From contig JAAXXT010000024.1 of NCBI GenBank assembly GCA_013334325.1, positions 1-36,214 of the forward strand: a stretch of 36,214 nucleotides of DNA, in the 5' to 3' direction. Position numbers and translations under genes: made by a program. The notes under the pieces are model-generated. The model did not search any database, was not told the origin of the DNA, and was given only the letters and a program-made list of their open reading frames with translations. The DNA is from Erysipelotrichaceae bacterium (GTDB lineage: Bacteria > Bacillota_I > Bacilli_A > Erysipelotrichales > Erysipelotrichaceae). How positions within the stretch are numbered: position 1 is the stretch's first letter; each line of letters opens with the position of its first letter. Shown here piece by piece: positions 15,849-23,693 of this stretch.

Positions 15849-17318
15849 ATGAAAACAACCCTATCTTTCCTCATCGTATTGCTGAGTTTAAGTGCTTGTG
15901 TTAAAGAAGAGCCTGAACCAGATCCAGAACCTATACCAGATCTTTATCAAATCACAGATCAAGCCAAGGTATTTTTATCAACCATTGATCAGACCTATGC
16001 CTATACTCAGATCACTGAAGGTATAACACTTTATAATAAGAAAGATGCGCCTAAGATTGGTTTTGACGTATATGTGGATCCCAATAAGACTTACCAAAAT
16101 ATCTTGGGAGTAGGGGCTTCTTTTACAGATAGTTCAGCTTATCTGATCAATCAAGTACTAAGCGAAAATGATCGTAATGGTTTAATGGAAAAGTTGTTTA
16201 GTAAAGAGAATGGGATAGGACTTTCGTTTATTCGTAATCCAATGGGATCTTCTGATTTCTCAAGGACTTTCTATTCATATGATGATCAATCAAAGGGTGT
16301 AAAAGATGAAGATCTAAGTGATTTTAGTATCGCTCATGATCAAGAAGACATCATTCCTTTGGTTAAACAAGCCTTGGATTTGAATCCTGATCTTAAGGTC
16401 ATGATGAGTCCTTGGAGTGCACCAGGTTGGATGAAGAGCTCAGACAGTATGAAAGGTGGATCGTTGAATGCCACCTCTTATGAAAACTATGCCCAATACT
16501 TTGTGAAGACGATCAAAGCCTATCAAGAAGAAGGCATCGATCTATTTGCGATCTCTGTTCAAAATGAACCTTTATATGTCCCTACTAATTATGCAGGTAT
16601 GGGAATTAGTGCTGATCAACAAGCCAAATTCATCAAGGACTATCTAAAACCTGCTTTCGTACAGGAAGGTCTATCGACAAAGATCCTTGCTTATGATCAT
16701 AACTGGGATCGAAAAGATTATCCTTTGACTGTCTTAGAAAAAGCTTTAGATGAAGTCGATGGGGTGGCATGGCATGTCTATGGGGGAAATGTCATATCTC
16801 AAACTGAGGTCTATCGTCAATACCCAGAGAAAGATGTTTATTTTACTGAAGCTTCTGGTGGAGAATGGATCCCGCCTTTTGAAGCTGCTTTTTTATCTCA
16901 AATCAAAACAGGCATCGATGTGTTTAGAAACTACTCTAGGACCTATGTCTTATGGAATATGGCTCTTGATGAGAATAATGGACCTGTAGTACCTGAGTTT
17001 GGGAGATCTACGTGTCGTGGTGTCGTTACCGTGAATCAGAACACCAAAGCGTTGACTTATAATTTAGATTTTCTAACTTTAGCTCATTTTAGCGACTACT
17101 TAGAAAAGGATGCGGTAAGAATCGATTCAACGAAAGCAGAAGGCAACTTTACTTCAGTGGCGTTTATGAATCCTGATAAGACCATAACAATGGTCATCTA
17201 TAACATCAAAGACACCCAACGAGATGCCTTGATTCATATAGGGGATCAAGTCTTGGTTTATAATATGCCAGGTAAATCAGTTGCGACAGTGACCTTTCAA
17301 ACTCAAATCGTTAAGTAA
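15849..17318 (+). CDS. Surface lipoprotein glycoside hydrolase family 30
   Basis: 489 residues from the chosen start. A lipoprotein signal MKTTLSFLIVLLSLSAC places the lipidated cysteine at 17, followed by an acidic Pro/Glu spacer (EEPEPDPEPIPD). The GH30 barrel follows: GVGASFTDSSAYLIN (88-102), FIRNPMGSSDFS (127-138), SPWSAPGWMK (187-196), acid/base Glu240 in ISVQNEP, and nucleophile Glu334 in YFTEASGGEW. The C-terminal beta-domain ends in a typical VYNIKD/VTFQ pattern. GH30 enzymes on Bacillota surfaces cleave beta-1,6-glucan, glucosylceramide or related beta-glucosides. With the beta-glucan locus 6 kb downstream, an endo-beta-1,6-glucanase role is attractive but inferred. It lies alone between two terminators and has no copy of the regulon palindrome. 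Confidence 0.88.
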   Translation: MKTTLSFLIVLLSLSACVKEEPEPDPEPIPDLYQITDQAKVFLSTIDQTYAYTQITEGITLYNKKDAPKIGFDVYVDPNKTYQNILGVGASFTDSSAYLINQVLSENDRNGLMEKLFSKENGIGLSFIRNPMGSSDFSRTFYSYDDQSKGVKDEDLSDFSIAHDQEDIIPLVKQALDLNPDLKVMMSPWSAPGWMKSSDSMKGGSLNATSYENYAQYFVKTIKAYQEEGIDLFAISVQNEPLYVPTNYAGMGISADQQAKFIKDYLKPAFVQEGLSTKILAYDHNWDRKDYPLTVLEKALDEVDGVAWHVYGGNVISQTEVYRQYPEKDVYFTEASGGEWIPPFEAAFLSQIKTGIDVFRNYSRTYVLWNMALDENNGPVVPEFGRSTCRGVVTVNQNTKALTYNLDFLTLAHFSDYLEKDAVRIDSTKAEGNFTSVAFMNPDKTITMVIYNIKDTQRDALIHIGDQVLVYNMPGKSVATVTFQTQIVK

Positions 17319-17338
17319 CGCTCCAAAGAGCGTTTTTT
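17317..17338 (+). terminator. Terminator after the GH30 gene
   Basis: AACGCTC, CAAA loop, GAGCGTT, T run. The stem begins inside the stop codon. Confidence 0.9.
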
Positions 17339-17390
17339 ATTGTTTACCTTAACTAAGGGAAAAAGACAAGCATTAAGGGATAACTCTGTG

Positions 17391-17399
17391 TGCTACAAT
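17391..17399 (+). promoter_or_regulatory. Extended -10 promoter of the YczE-MFS pair
   Basis: TGCTACAAT with no good -35, 48 bases before the ATG at 17447. Confidence 0.45.
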
Positions 17400-17446
17400 A
17401 TTTAAGTCTAAAATAGAGTGAATATACAACAAGAGTTTGGAGTCTT

Positions 17447-18130
17447 ATGAGAAAACAAATGCTTAATTTTATGTGGTTATTGATTGGGGTCTCGTTGATT
17501 TCGATCGGGATCGCCCTTATGAATAAATCAGGTCTAGGTCAAACTGCGTATTCTGGTTTAGCCACTACGATTGGGCTAGTAACCCATATAAAAAGTGGGA
17601 CAGTCCTGATCATTTTTAATATGAGCTGTGTTATTGGTCAAATTGTCTTCTTAGGAAAGGCCTTCCATAAACTTCAATGGCTTCAGGTGATCGTCGCTTA
17701 TTTAAGTGGACTCATGGTTAATTTTTGGATCTATGATTTTAGTTTAACCTCAACTTATATCCCTGGAAATTATTTAACTCAATGGGTATTAACCATATTG
17801 GGTATTATAGTGATCTCGATTGGGGTCGCCATCGTCATGGCTTCAGAAACCATCAAGATGCCTTTAGAGGCTTTCGTTTTAGTGATCTCAGAAAGAATTA
17901 AGAGACCTTTCGCTCAACTCAGGACCTTAGTCGATGTGATCTCCATCATCTTAGGTTTGTTTCTTATATTGATTTTTCATTTGGGTTTTGAAACTTTAAG
18001 AGAAGGCACTTGGATCTCTTTGGTTCTTTTAGGTTCTTCAATGGGAATTACTTTCCCCTTGGCTCAGAAAGTCTTAAGTCTATCTCATCGAATGTTAGAC
18101 CCACAAGATATTCAAGGTGCTCATAAATGA
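17447..18130 (+). CDS. YczE/YitT-like integral membrane protein
   Basis: A 227-residue protein with five or six hydrophobic segments. The N-terminal region (LLIGVSLISIGIALMNKSGLGQ, then TAYSGLATTIGL) is the hallmark of the YczE group (COG2364): a helix, a short polar turn with Gly-Leu-Gly, then a second segment. A matching repeat IGVAIVMASETIKMPLEAFV is in the second half. The function of the family is not established. The stop overlaps the MFS gene start by four bases (ATGA), so the two are translated together. Confidence 0.75.
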   Translation: MRKQMLNFMWLLIGVSLISIGIALMNKSGLGQTAYSGLATTIGLVTHIKSGTVLIIFNMSCVIGQIVFLGKAFHKLQWLQVIVAYLSGLMVNFWIYDFSLTSTYIPGNYLTQWVLTILGIIVISIGVAIVMASETIKMPLEAFVLVISERIKRPFAQLRTLVDVISIILGLFLILIFHLGFETLREGTWISLVLLGSSMGITFPLAQKVLSLSHRMLDPQDIQGAHK

Positions 18131-19305
18131 CAGAGCTTAAACAACTAAACTCAAGAAAACTTCATATTCAATTCATGGCTATTTTCTTTGTGGCGTATAT
18201 CGCTTATGCGGTCAGTTATACACAGATGTTGCCTTTCTTATCGGATATAGGTTATACCTCGAGTGAGAAAGGTCTCATCTTATCAGGAGCTGCGGTCATA
18301 TCGATCATCGGTCAATTCTTATTTGGATTTTTATGTGATAAATATAAGACCGTTAAGAAGATGTTTTACTTAGCGACCATTGTGTTCATTTTGATCGTGA
18401 CTTGGGCATATTCAGTGACTGAGATCGCCTTCTTCTTTCATTTGATTACTTTATCCCTTATGGGTGGTTTCTTTAGGATCGTCGTAGGTCTTTTAGATTC
18501 ATGGACGATTGAAAGAGATCCTCTTCTACAAAGAAACTACGGGATCATTCGTGCTTTTGGATCTTTAGGTTGGATCATAGGGGCTCCTTATACAGTATGG
18601 GCACTTAGTAAAGGTGGATATGGATCTATAGGACTCAATGTGGGTATCTTAAGCATCTTGACCTTATTGATTGGTGCTACGATGGGGGATGCCCAAAAGG
18701 TGTCTCATCAAGCACCTATCAAGATGGTAGATATCAAACAACTTCTTAAAAAGAAACAATACATCATTCTTTTGATCATCTTGACTCTTATCAATATCGT
18801 TCTGTATGCGGATGCCTATACGATCGTCAATAAGATCCTTGCCTTAGGAGGAACTGCCACAGACATCTCTAATAAATGGGTCCTTCAAGCTTTTATGGAA
18901 CTCCCTCTATTCTTCTTAGGAAGTGTCCTATATAAACGTTTCTCTGCGAAGACTTTACTGATGGTTGGGATATTCATGTTTATGGTGAGATTTCTTCTTA
19001 GTGCCCTTGCGACTTCTGCAGCTCAATTGGTGATGATCTCTGCGACTCAACTGGTGACTTTTCCGTTTATCCTTTTGTCTTCTAAACAATTGATCGATAG
19101 TGAATCACCAGCCCATTTAAAATCAACAGGACAACTTTTAGGCTTAGCGATGTATAGTGGTCTATCCGCTTTGATTTCCCCATTGATGTCTGGTTTTCTC
19201 GTTGATTGGATCGGAACCGATCAAACCTTGATTTTCTTTGGTTTACTCTGTTTGGTTCCTTTGGGTTTATCCTTGTGGTATCGAAAGATGAAAGCTGCCT
19301 ATTAA
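18127..19305 (+). CDS. MFS transporter (MFS_1-like, LacY/HcaT branch)
   Basis: 392 residues with about 12 hydrophobic segments in two halves. The loop 2-3 motif is GFLCDKYKTVKK, a variant of the MFS signature GxxxDRxxRR. YGIIRAFGSLGWIIGAPYTV in segment 5 is typical of the LacY/nucleoside-proton-symporter-like group that handles sugars or small acids. Loop 6-7 is charged. The substrate is unknown. It is coupled to the YczE-like gene and is followed by a terminator. Confidence 0.85.
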   Translation: MTELKQLNSRKLHIQFMAIFFVAYIAYAVSYTQMLPFLSDIGYTSSEKGLILSGAAVISIIGQFLFGFLCDKYKTVKKMFYLATIVFILIVTWAYSVTEIAFFFHLITLSLMGGFFRIVVGLLDSWTIERDPLLQRNYGIIRAFGSLGWIIGAPYTVWALSKGGYGSIGLNVGILSILTLLIGATMGDAQKVSHQAPIKMVDIKQLLKKKQYIILLIILTLINIVLYADAYTIVNKILALGGTATDISNKWVLQAFMELPLFFLGSVLYKRFSAKTLLMVGIFMFMVRFLLSALATSAAQLVMISATQLVTFPFILLSSKQLIDSESPAHLKSTGQLLGLAMYSGLSALISPLMSGFLVDWIGTDQTLIFFGLLCLVPLGLSLWYRKMKAAY

Positions 19306-19309
19306 ACTG

Positions 19310-19332
19310 AAGAGCTCAATGAGCTCTTTTTT
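19310..19332 (+). terminator. Terminator after the MFS gene
   Basis: AAGAGCTC, AAT loop, GAGCTCTT, T run. Confidence 0.92.
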
Positions 19333-19351
19333 ATTACTTAGATAATTTCTC

Positions 19352-19380
19352 TTGATTTTATATTCCACAAAGTATATATT
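19352..19380 (+). promoter_or_regulatory. Promoter of the PadR gene
   Basis: TTGATT (19352-19357), a 17-base spacer, TATATT (19375-19380). Confidence 0.6.
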
Positions 19381-19395
19381 ATACTTGTAGAATAT
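19360..19395 (+). promoter_or_regulatory. Long imperfect palindrome over the PadR promoter (probable autoregulatory operator)
   Basis: The left arm (19360-19376) and right arm (19380-19395) agree as ATATTC-Y-ACAA-(A)-GTATA read inward, with one substitution and one extra base. It covers the spacer, the -10 box and the start point, as expected for PadR autorepression. Confidence 0.65.
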
Positions 19396-19407
19396 AAAGG
19401 AGACCTT

Positions 19408-19959
19408 ATGTCACTTAAACATGGCTTATTAGGATTACTGAATTATGGAGATATGACAGGATATGAACTCGATAAAGCGTTCAAAGTATCACTGAATTTC
19501 TTTTGGCAAGCACAGACCAGTCAGATCTATAGAGAACTGAATGCGATGGAGAAACAAGCCTGGTTGATCTCACAGATCATTCCTCAAACAGGTAAGCCCA
19601 ATCGAAAGCTCTATAAGATCACTGATTTAGGTAGAGCTGAACTAAAGAAATGGCTCTCTAAGAAGGATCTTGAAGAAGATCTCAACGTAAAAAATGTGTT
19701 TTTAATGAAGATGTTTTTCTCGGCTGAAGTCAATGTCTCTGAAACCATAGACACACTGAAGCGCTATAAGGCACAGTGTTTAGGTGATCTACAAGCGATG
19801 AGTCAAACAGGTTCAGTTATAAGTGATTATGGCCAAAATTTAGAAAACAAGAAAAGCATGGTCTATTGGGCCTCTACCGCAACCTTTGGGGTATATTATC
19901 TCAATATGTGTGTTAAATGGGCTGAAGATACAATCAAAACATTGGAGGAAATCTCATGA
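19408..19959 (+). CDS. PadR-family transcriptional regulator
   Basis: A 183-residue protein. The PadR winged helix occupies residues 1-90: SLKHGLLGLLNYGDMTGYEL, QTSQIYRELNAMEKQAWL, GKPNRKLYKITDLGRAELKKWL. A C-terminal dimerisation domain of the Vir_act_alpha_C type is at 95-180. PadR proteins repress detoxification or membrane-protein genes and often respond to phenolics or hydrophobic compounds. The stop overlaps the next gene's start by four bases, so the regulator is coupled to the flavodoxin-fusion gene, its likely target. AAGGAG precedes the ATG. Confidence 0.92.
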   Translation: MSLKHGLLGLLNYGDMTGYELDKAFKVSLNFFWQAQTSQIYRELNAMEKQAWLISQIIPQTGKPNRKLYKITDLGRAELKKWLSKKDLEEDLNVKNVFLMKMFFSAEVNVSETIDTLKRYKAQCLGDLQAMSQTGSVISDYGQNLENKKSMVYWASTATFGVYYLNMCVKWAEDTIKTLEEIS

Positions 19960-21572
19960 AGATTCTCGTAATTAATGGAAGTCCAAAAGGCAACGCAAGC
20001 AACACCTTAAAATTGACTCGATCTTTTTTAGAAGGTATGAACTCTGTTGAGCAACACGACATAGAATTCATCGATCTCGTTAGAACCAATATCAGTCCTT
20101 GTACAGGCTGTTATGGGTGTTGGACGAAAACACCTGGGACCTGTGTCTTAAAAGATGATATGGCGGATTATATTCCTAAGGTCTTAGCGGCTGATCTTTT
20201 GATTTGGAACTTTCCTTTGTATTATTTTGGGATGCCTTCTAAAACAAAGATGTTTCTAGATCGTTTACTTCCAACGACACTTCCTTATATGGTAGAAAGA
20301 GAAGCTGGTGGAACGACTCATCCTTATCGTTATGAATTAAGTCATCAAAAACACCTATTGATCTCAACCAGTGGTCTTTATTCGACCCAAAATAATTATG
20401 ATTCACTTCTTAAACAATTTGAGATCTTATATTATGGTCACTACGATAAGATCATCTGTACAGAAGGAGAACTGTTTAGAGTTCCTCAGTTGAGTAAACG
20501 AACCAATCAATATTTAGGCTACGTTAAACAAGCAGGGATCGAGTATGCCTCATCAGGTAAGATATCTGAAGAGAGTAAGAATCATCTAGAAGAGTTGTTG
20601 TATCCTGCCCAAGAGTTCATTCAGATGGCGGATGCGAGCTGGAAGATCGCTGAATCTAAAGAGAGCCCAAAAACAGAAAAAACAGCTTTGAATTTTATGA
20701 GACAAATGGGGGCGACATTTAATAAAGAAGCGGTAAGTCCTACTGAACACTTCGTCATCGAAATGAAATATACAGATTTAAATGAAAGTTATCAATTCGT
20801 CATCGAAGATGGGAAATGTACCTTACTCACCCAAGATTTTAAACCGAATACGGTCTTGATCGAGACCCCTTATGAGATATGGATGAAGATCTCTGAAGGG
20901 AAGTTGAATGGAGCTCAAGCGATGATGGATAAGCTCTATAAAGTCACTGGAAGCTTTGAGACGATGATGAAGATGAATACCTTATTTGGAAGCAATGAAG
21001 AATCAAATCAAGCGCCTGTGACACAAGTTAAGGAAAAGAAAAGTGTCATGTTGATGCTCTTGGTACCTTGGATATCATTATGGATCTTGTTGCCTCTACA
21101 ACCAAAGATCGCTGGCTTGATCGCGATCACCCTTTGTGCCTTATTACCTTTACTAAGCGTCAAGATCAAACAAACCATCTATGAAAAGATTGGTTATGTC
21201 TTAGTGTGTTTATTAGGCTTAGGAGCGTTGATGGGGATTGAGACCTTGATCTTGGTGCTCTTATCATATTTCTTGTTTGGGGCTTTATGGTTTATCTCTA
21301 CCTTTACGAAGATCCCACTTACGGCGTATTATTCTAGTGCTTCTTTGAATGGGGAAGAAGCCTATAAGAATCCTTTGTTTATAAAAACAAATCGTATCTT
21401 GACGATGATGTGGGGAATTCTCTACATCCTATCTTCAGTATTATCATATTTCCTAATGAAAAGTTTCTTAGCAGAATTTACAGGTTTGATCAACTATGCG
21501 ATCCCATCTGGAATGGGACTATTTACCGCATGGTTTGCGAAATGGTATCCTGCGAAAGTCGCACGAGGTTAA
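19956..21572 (+). CDS. Three-part fusion: flavodoxin domain with CxxCxxC...C cluster, SCP2-like domain, polytopic membrane domain
   Basis: 538 residues. Residues 1-200 are a flavodoxin-like NAD(P)H/FMN oxidoreductase: VINGSPKGNASNT FMN loop and YYFGMPSKTKMFLDR. Cysteines 49, 52, 55 and 63 (CTGCYGCWTKTPGTC, then LKDDM) match the compact cysteine motif C-x2-C-x2-C-x4-7-C of [4Fe-4S] iron-sulfur flavoproteins. Residues 265-346 look like an SCP2 sterol-carrier domain (FVIEDGKCTLLTQDFKPNTV, IWMKISEGKLNGAQAMM). Residues 363-538 contain about six hydrophobic segments. The arrangement suggests a membrane-bound redox protein acting on a lipid-like ligand; this is inferred, and cluster binding needs proof. 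It is cotranscribed with PadR and followed by a terminator. Confidence 0.75.
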   Translation: MKILVINGSPKGNASNTLKLTRSFLEGMNSVEQHDIEFIDLVRTNISPCTGCYGCWTKTPGTCVLKDDMADYIPKVLAADLLIWNFPLYYFGMPSKTKMFLDRLLPTTLPYMVEREAGGTTHPYRYELSHQKHLLISTSGLYSTQNNYDSLLKQFEILYYGHYDKIICTEGELFRVPQLSKRTNQYLGYVKQAGIEYASSGKISEESKNHLEELLYPAQEFIQMADASWKIAESKESPKTEKTALNFMRQMGATFNKEAVSPTEHFVIEMKYTDLNESYQFVIEDGKCTLLTQDFKPNTVLIETPYEIWMKISEGKLNGAQAMMDKLYKVTGSFETMMKMNTLFGSNEESNQAPVTQVKEKKSVMLMLLVPWISLWILLPLQPKIAGLIAITLCALLPLLSVKIKQTIYEKIGYVLVCLLGLGALMGIETLILVLLSYFLFGALWFISTFTKIPLTAYYSSASLNGEEAYKNPLFIKTNRILTMMWGILYILSSVLSYFLMKSFLAEFTGLINYAIPSGMGLFTAWFAKWYPAKVARG

Positions 21573-21581
21573 TCGTTTATA

Positions 21582-21602
21582 AAAGCACTCATAGAGTGCT
21601 TT
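21582..21602. terminator. Bidirectional terminator between the fusion gene and the ROK kinase gene
   Basis: AAAGCACTC, ATA loop, GAGTGCTTT. A and T flanks serve both convergent genes. Confidence 0.85.
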
Positions 21603-21604
21603 GT

Positions 21605-22498
21605 TTATTCATAGAGATGATGGTATAAGGCGCCATAGAGATTGGCGTCATTGGCGAAGGTACATCTTACGATCTTAGGTTTCCCAATAGGCATTTTCTC
21701 ATACTGTCCATATAAGTCATCGACTGCTTTTTTTAAATACTCAATGAGGATAGGTTGGGCACTGATGCCTCCTCCTATTGCGATGACTTCTGTATCCAAA
21801 ACTGCTTGAATCCCAATGACTCCTATCGCAAAGCTTTTCGCAAATTGATCTAAGATCTTAAGAGATGTAGGATCACCTGCATTCACCAACTTAAAGAAAT
21901 CTTTTCCACTCATCGATTGATGAGGTAGATTTTTCTCTTTCTCATAGACTTCAGTTAAACCCATCGTTCCACAAAGGTGAGCCCATAAGAAGGGTTCATC
22001 TTTTCCCATCTCAACCATTGAAATTGGTAACCAGGATAATTCTCCTGCCCCAAAATTTTGTCCTTTTAAGAGTTTCCCGTTGACGAGTATGCCTCCTCCT
22101 ATACCTGTTCCTAAGACGACGACCATTCCGTTTTCTACTCCGACTAAGGAACCCTTCCATCGTTCACCTAAAGCAGCACACTTCCCATCGTTTTCTATAG
22201 ATATCTTTAAAGGGATCTGTTGTTTTAAGATGTCTACTAAAGGGAAATCTTCGATGAAACTTAAGTAGCCTCCTGTATGCATCAAACCTTTGGCTGTGTC
22301 GATACGACCAGGTACACTTAAGGCAATGCCTTTGACTTGGTTTTCATATTTTCTAGCCAATTCTACTAAAGCTTGAACGAAATGGATACTATTATCTACA
22401 GGTGTAGGTACTTCACCTTTTTCGATAATTTCATCGGCTGTCATTAAAGCATATTTGATATGACTTCCACCAACATCCATTACGAAGAATTGATCCAT
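21605..22498 (-). CDS. ROK-family sugar kinase
   Basis: A 297-residue protein. The phosphate-1 motif is DVGGSHIKYAL (8-18); the catalytic aspartate is Asp104 in IENDGKCAALGE; VVLGTGIGGGILVNGKL and AIGGGISAQPILIEYL form the ROK core. The zinc-binding CxCGxxGCxE stretch of classic glucokinases is missing, with FGAGELSWLP followed by HLCGTMGL instead. That pattern is known from beta-glucoside kinases and some glucokinases. It is transcribed away from the LacI regulator with a shared operator. It probably phosphorylates glucose or beta-glucosides released in the cytoplasm. AGGTG precedes the ATG. Confidence 0.88.
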   Translation of the reverse strand: MDQFFVMDVGGSHIKYALMTADEIIEKGEVPTPVDNSIHFVQALVELARKYENQVKGIALSVPGRIDTAKGLMHTGGYLSFIEDFPLVDILKQQIPLKISIENDGKCAALGERWKGSLVGVENGMVVVLGTGIGGGILVNGKLLKGQNFGAGELSWLPISMVEMGKDEPFLWAHLCGTMGLTEVYEKEKNLPHQSMSGKDFFKLVNAGDPTSLKILDQFAKSFAIGVIGIQAVLDTEVIAIGGGISAQPILIEYLKKAVDDLYGQYEKMPIGKPKIVRCTFANDANLYGALYHHLYE

Positions 22499-22528
22499 AA
22501 TTCACCTCAACTTGCTTTTTCTATTTTT

Positions 22529-22534
22529 ATTATA
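22529..22534 (-). promoter_or_regulatory. -10 box of the ROK kinase promoter
   Basis: TATAAT on the minus strand. The -35 position (22552-22557, TTTCGG) lies inside the operator at 22553-22566. Confidence 0.6.
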
Positions 22535-22552
22535 TCTTATGAATAAAATAAC

Positions 22553-22566
22553 CGAAAGCACTTTCG
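22553..22566. promoter_or_regulatory. LacI-type operator 1 (ROK/LacI divergent region)
   Basis: CGAAAG-CA-CTTTCG, perfect six-base arms. It covers the -35 of the ROK promoter and lies upstream of the LacI promoter, so it could control both. Confidence 0.8.
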
Positions 22567-22592
22567 TAATATATTTTTTCAGTGATCAAATG

Positions 22593-22601
22593 TGGTAAAA
22601 T
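22593..22601 (+). promoter_or_regulatory. Extended -10 promoter of the LacI regulator
   Basis: TGGTAAAAT, 24 bases before the ATG. A GGAGG ribosome site follows. Confidence 0.55.
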
Positions 22602-22624
22602 AGTAACAAGTATGGAGGGTTTGT

Positions 22625-23620
22625 ATGATCGATATGAAGCAAGTCGCCAAGTTGGCTGGGGTATCCGTGGCGACAGTATCCAAGACATTGAATAATTATA
22701 GAGAAGTCAGTGATGAAACCAAGATCAAGATCATGAAGATCGTTGATGAATTGGGCTATATTCAAAATTCTAGTGCTAGATCTTTAAGCACTAAGCGTTC
22801 AAATCTAATTGGGATCGTTTATTCGGAACATCTTGGGATCGGTCTAGAACACTATTACTTTTCAGGTGTCTTAGAAGCTTTTAAAAAAGAAGTTGAAAAC
22901 GCTGGTTATGATGTCGTCTTCATCAACGGAAGAGACATAGGTTATCTCAAAAAATGTAGAGTAAGAGGGGTCGATGGGGTCTTCGTCGTCACCGCTGATA
23001 CTTCTGATAAAGGTTTAGTTGATTTATTTAATGCGGATATCCCTTGTGTAACGACAGATACACCTTGGAATAAAGTACCTTTGGTCTATTCAGATAATGT
23101 CCAAAGCTCTATAAACGCAGTTAAATATCTTCATTCATTAGGTCATACACGAATCGCCCATATCGCTGGACCTCAAGCATCCATCGCTGGTCGTGAACGT
23201 TTAGATGGCTATCGTCAAGGAATGATGGAAGAAAACTTATCTTATGATCCTGATATGGTGGTCTACGCCAATGAGTATAACTCCATCTCAGGTTATGGCG
23301 CTATGAACATTCTTTTATCCAATGAGAATCCTCCTACAGCGGTCTATATCATGTGTGACTTATCCGCAGTAGGTGCGATACAAGCCATAAGAGAAGCTGG
23401 TTTAAAGGTAGGAAGAGACATCAGTATTATGGGTTTCGATGATATCCAAATCGCCGCTAACCTAATACCTCCATTAACCACCATTAGACAAGATAGAGTT
23501 GCGATCGGTCATGCGTTGGCCGCAACCTTAATAAAACTTATGAATAAAGAAGAAGTACAATTGGTCTCTAAGATTCCATGTACAATCATCGAAAGAGAAT
23601 CCACTAAAGTAAAAAAATAG
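22625..23620 (+). CDS. LacI-family transcriptional regulator of the glucan locus
   Basis: A 331-residue protein with the LacI helix-turn-helix at 2-24 (MKQVAKLAGVSVATVSKTLN) and hinge LSTKRSNLIGIVY. A periplasmic-binding-like effector domain follows: AHIAGPQASIAGRERLDGYR, then PTAVYIMCD and ISIMGFDDIQIAANLIPPLTTI. It lies between the ROK gene and the GH16-GH3-GH2 operon. Four palindromes of the type LacI proteins bind occur in the promoters around it, so it is the best candidate regulator of the locus. The inducer is probably a glucan oligosaccharide imported by the ABC system; this is inferred. Confidence 0.93.
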   Translation: MIDMKQVAKLAGVSVATVSKTLNNYREVSDETKIKIMKIVDELGYIQNSSARSLSTKRSNLIGIVYSEHLGIGLEHYYFSGVLEAFKKEVENAGYDVVFINGRDIGYLKKCRVRGVDGVFVVTADTSDKGLVDLFNADIPCVTTDTPWNKVPLVYSDNVQSSINAVKYLHSLGHTRIAHIAGPQASIAGRERLDGYRQGMMEENLSYDPDMVVYANEYNSISGYGAMNILLSNENPPTAVYIMCDLSAVGAIQAIREAGLKVGRDISIMGFDDIQIAANLIPPLTTIRQDRVAIGHALAATLIKLMNKEEVQLVSKIPCTIIERESTKVKK

Positions 23621-23640
23621 ACAACTGTGTCTATTTTTTT
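23611..23640 (+). terminator. Terminator after the LacI gene
   Basis: 13-bp perfect stem (core TAGACA/TGTCTA, loop ACTG) with A7 and T7 arms. It overlaps the LacI stop codon. Confidence 0.9.
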
Positions 23641-23652
23641 ATGAAGGGGGTA

Positions 23653-23661
23653 TGCTATAAT
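23653..23661 (+). promoter_or_regulatory. Extended -10 promoter of the GH16-GH3-GH2 operon
   Basis: TGCTATAAT, followed after nine bases by operator 2. Confidence 0.7.
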
Positions 23662-23669
23662 ATTTTTAC

Positions 23670-23683
23670 CGAAAGCGTTTTCA
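23670..23683. promoter_or_regulatory. LacI-type operator 2 (GH16-GH3-GH2 operon)
   Basis: CGAAAGCGTTTTCA. It spans the predicted start point directly before the AGGAGG ribosome site, a position suited to blocking initiation. Confidence 0.82.
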
Positions 23684-23693
23684 GGAGGAACAT

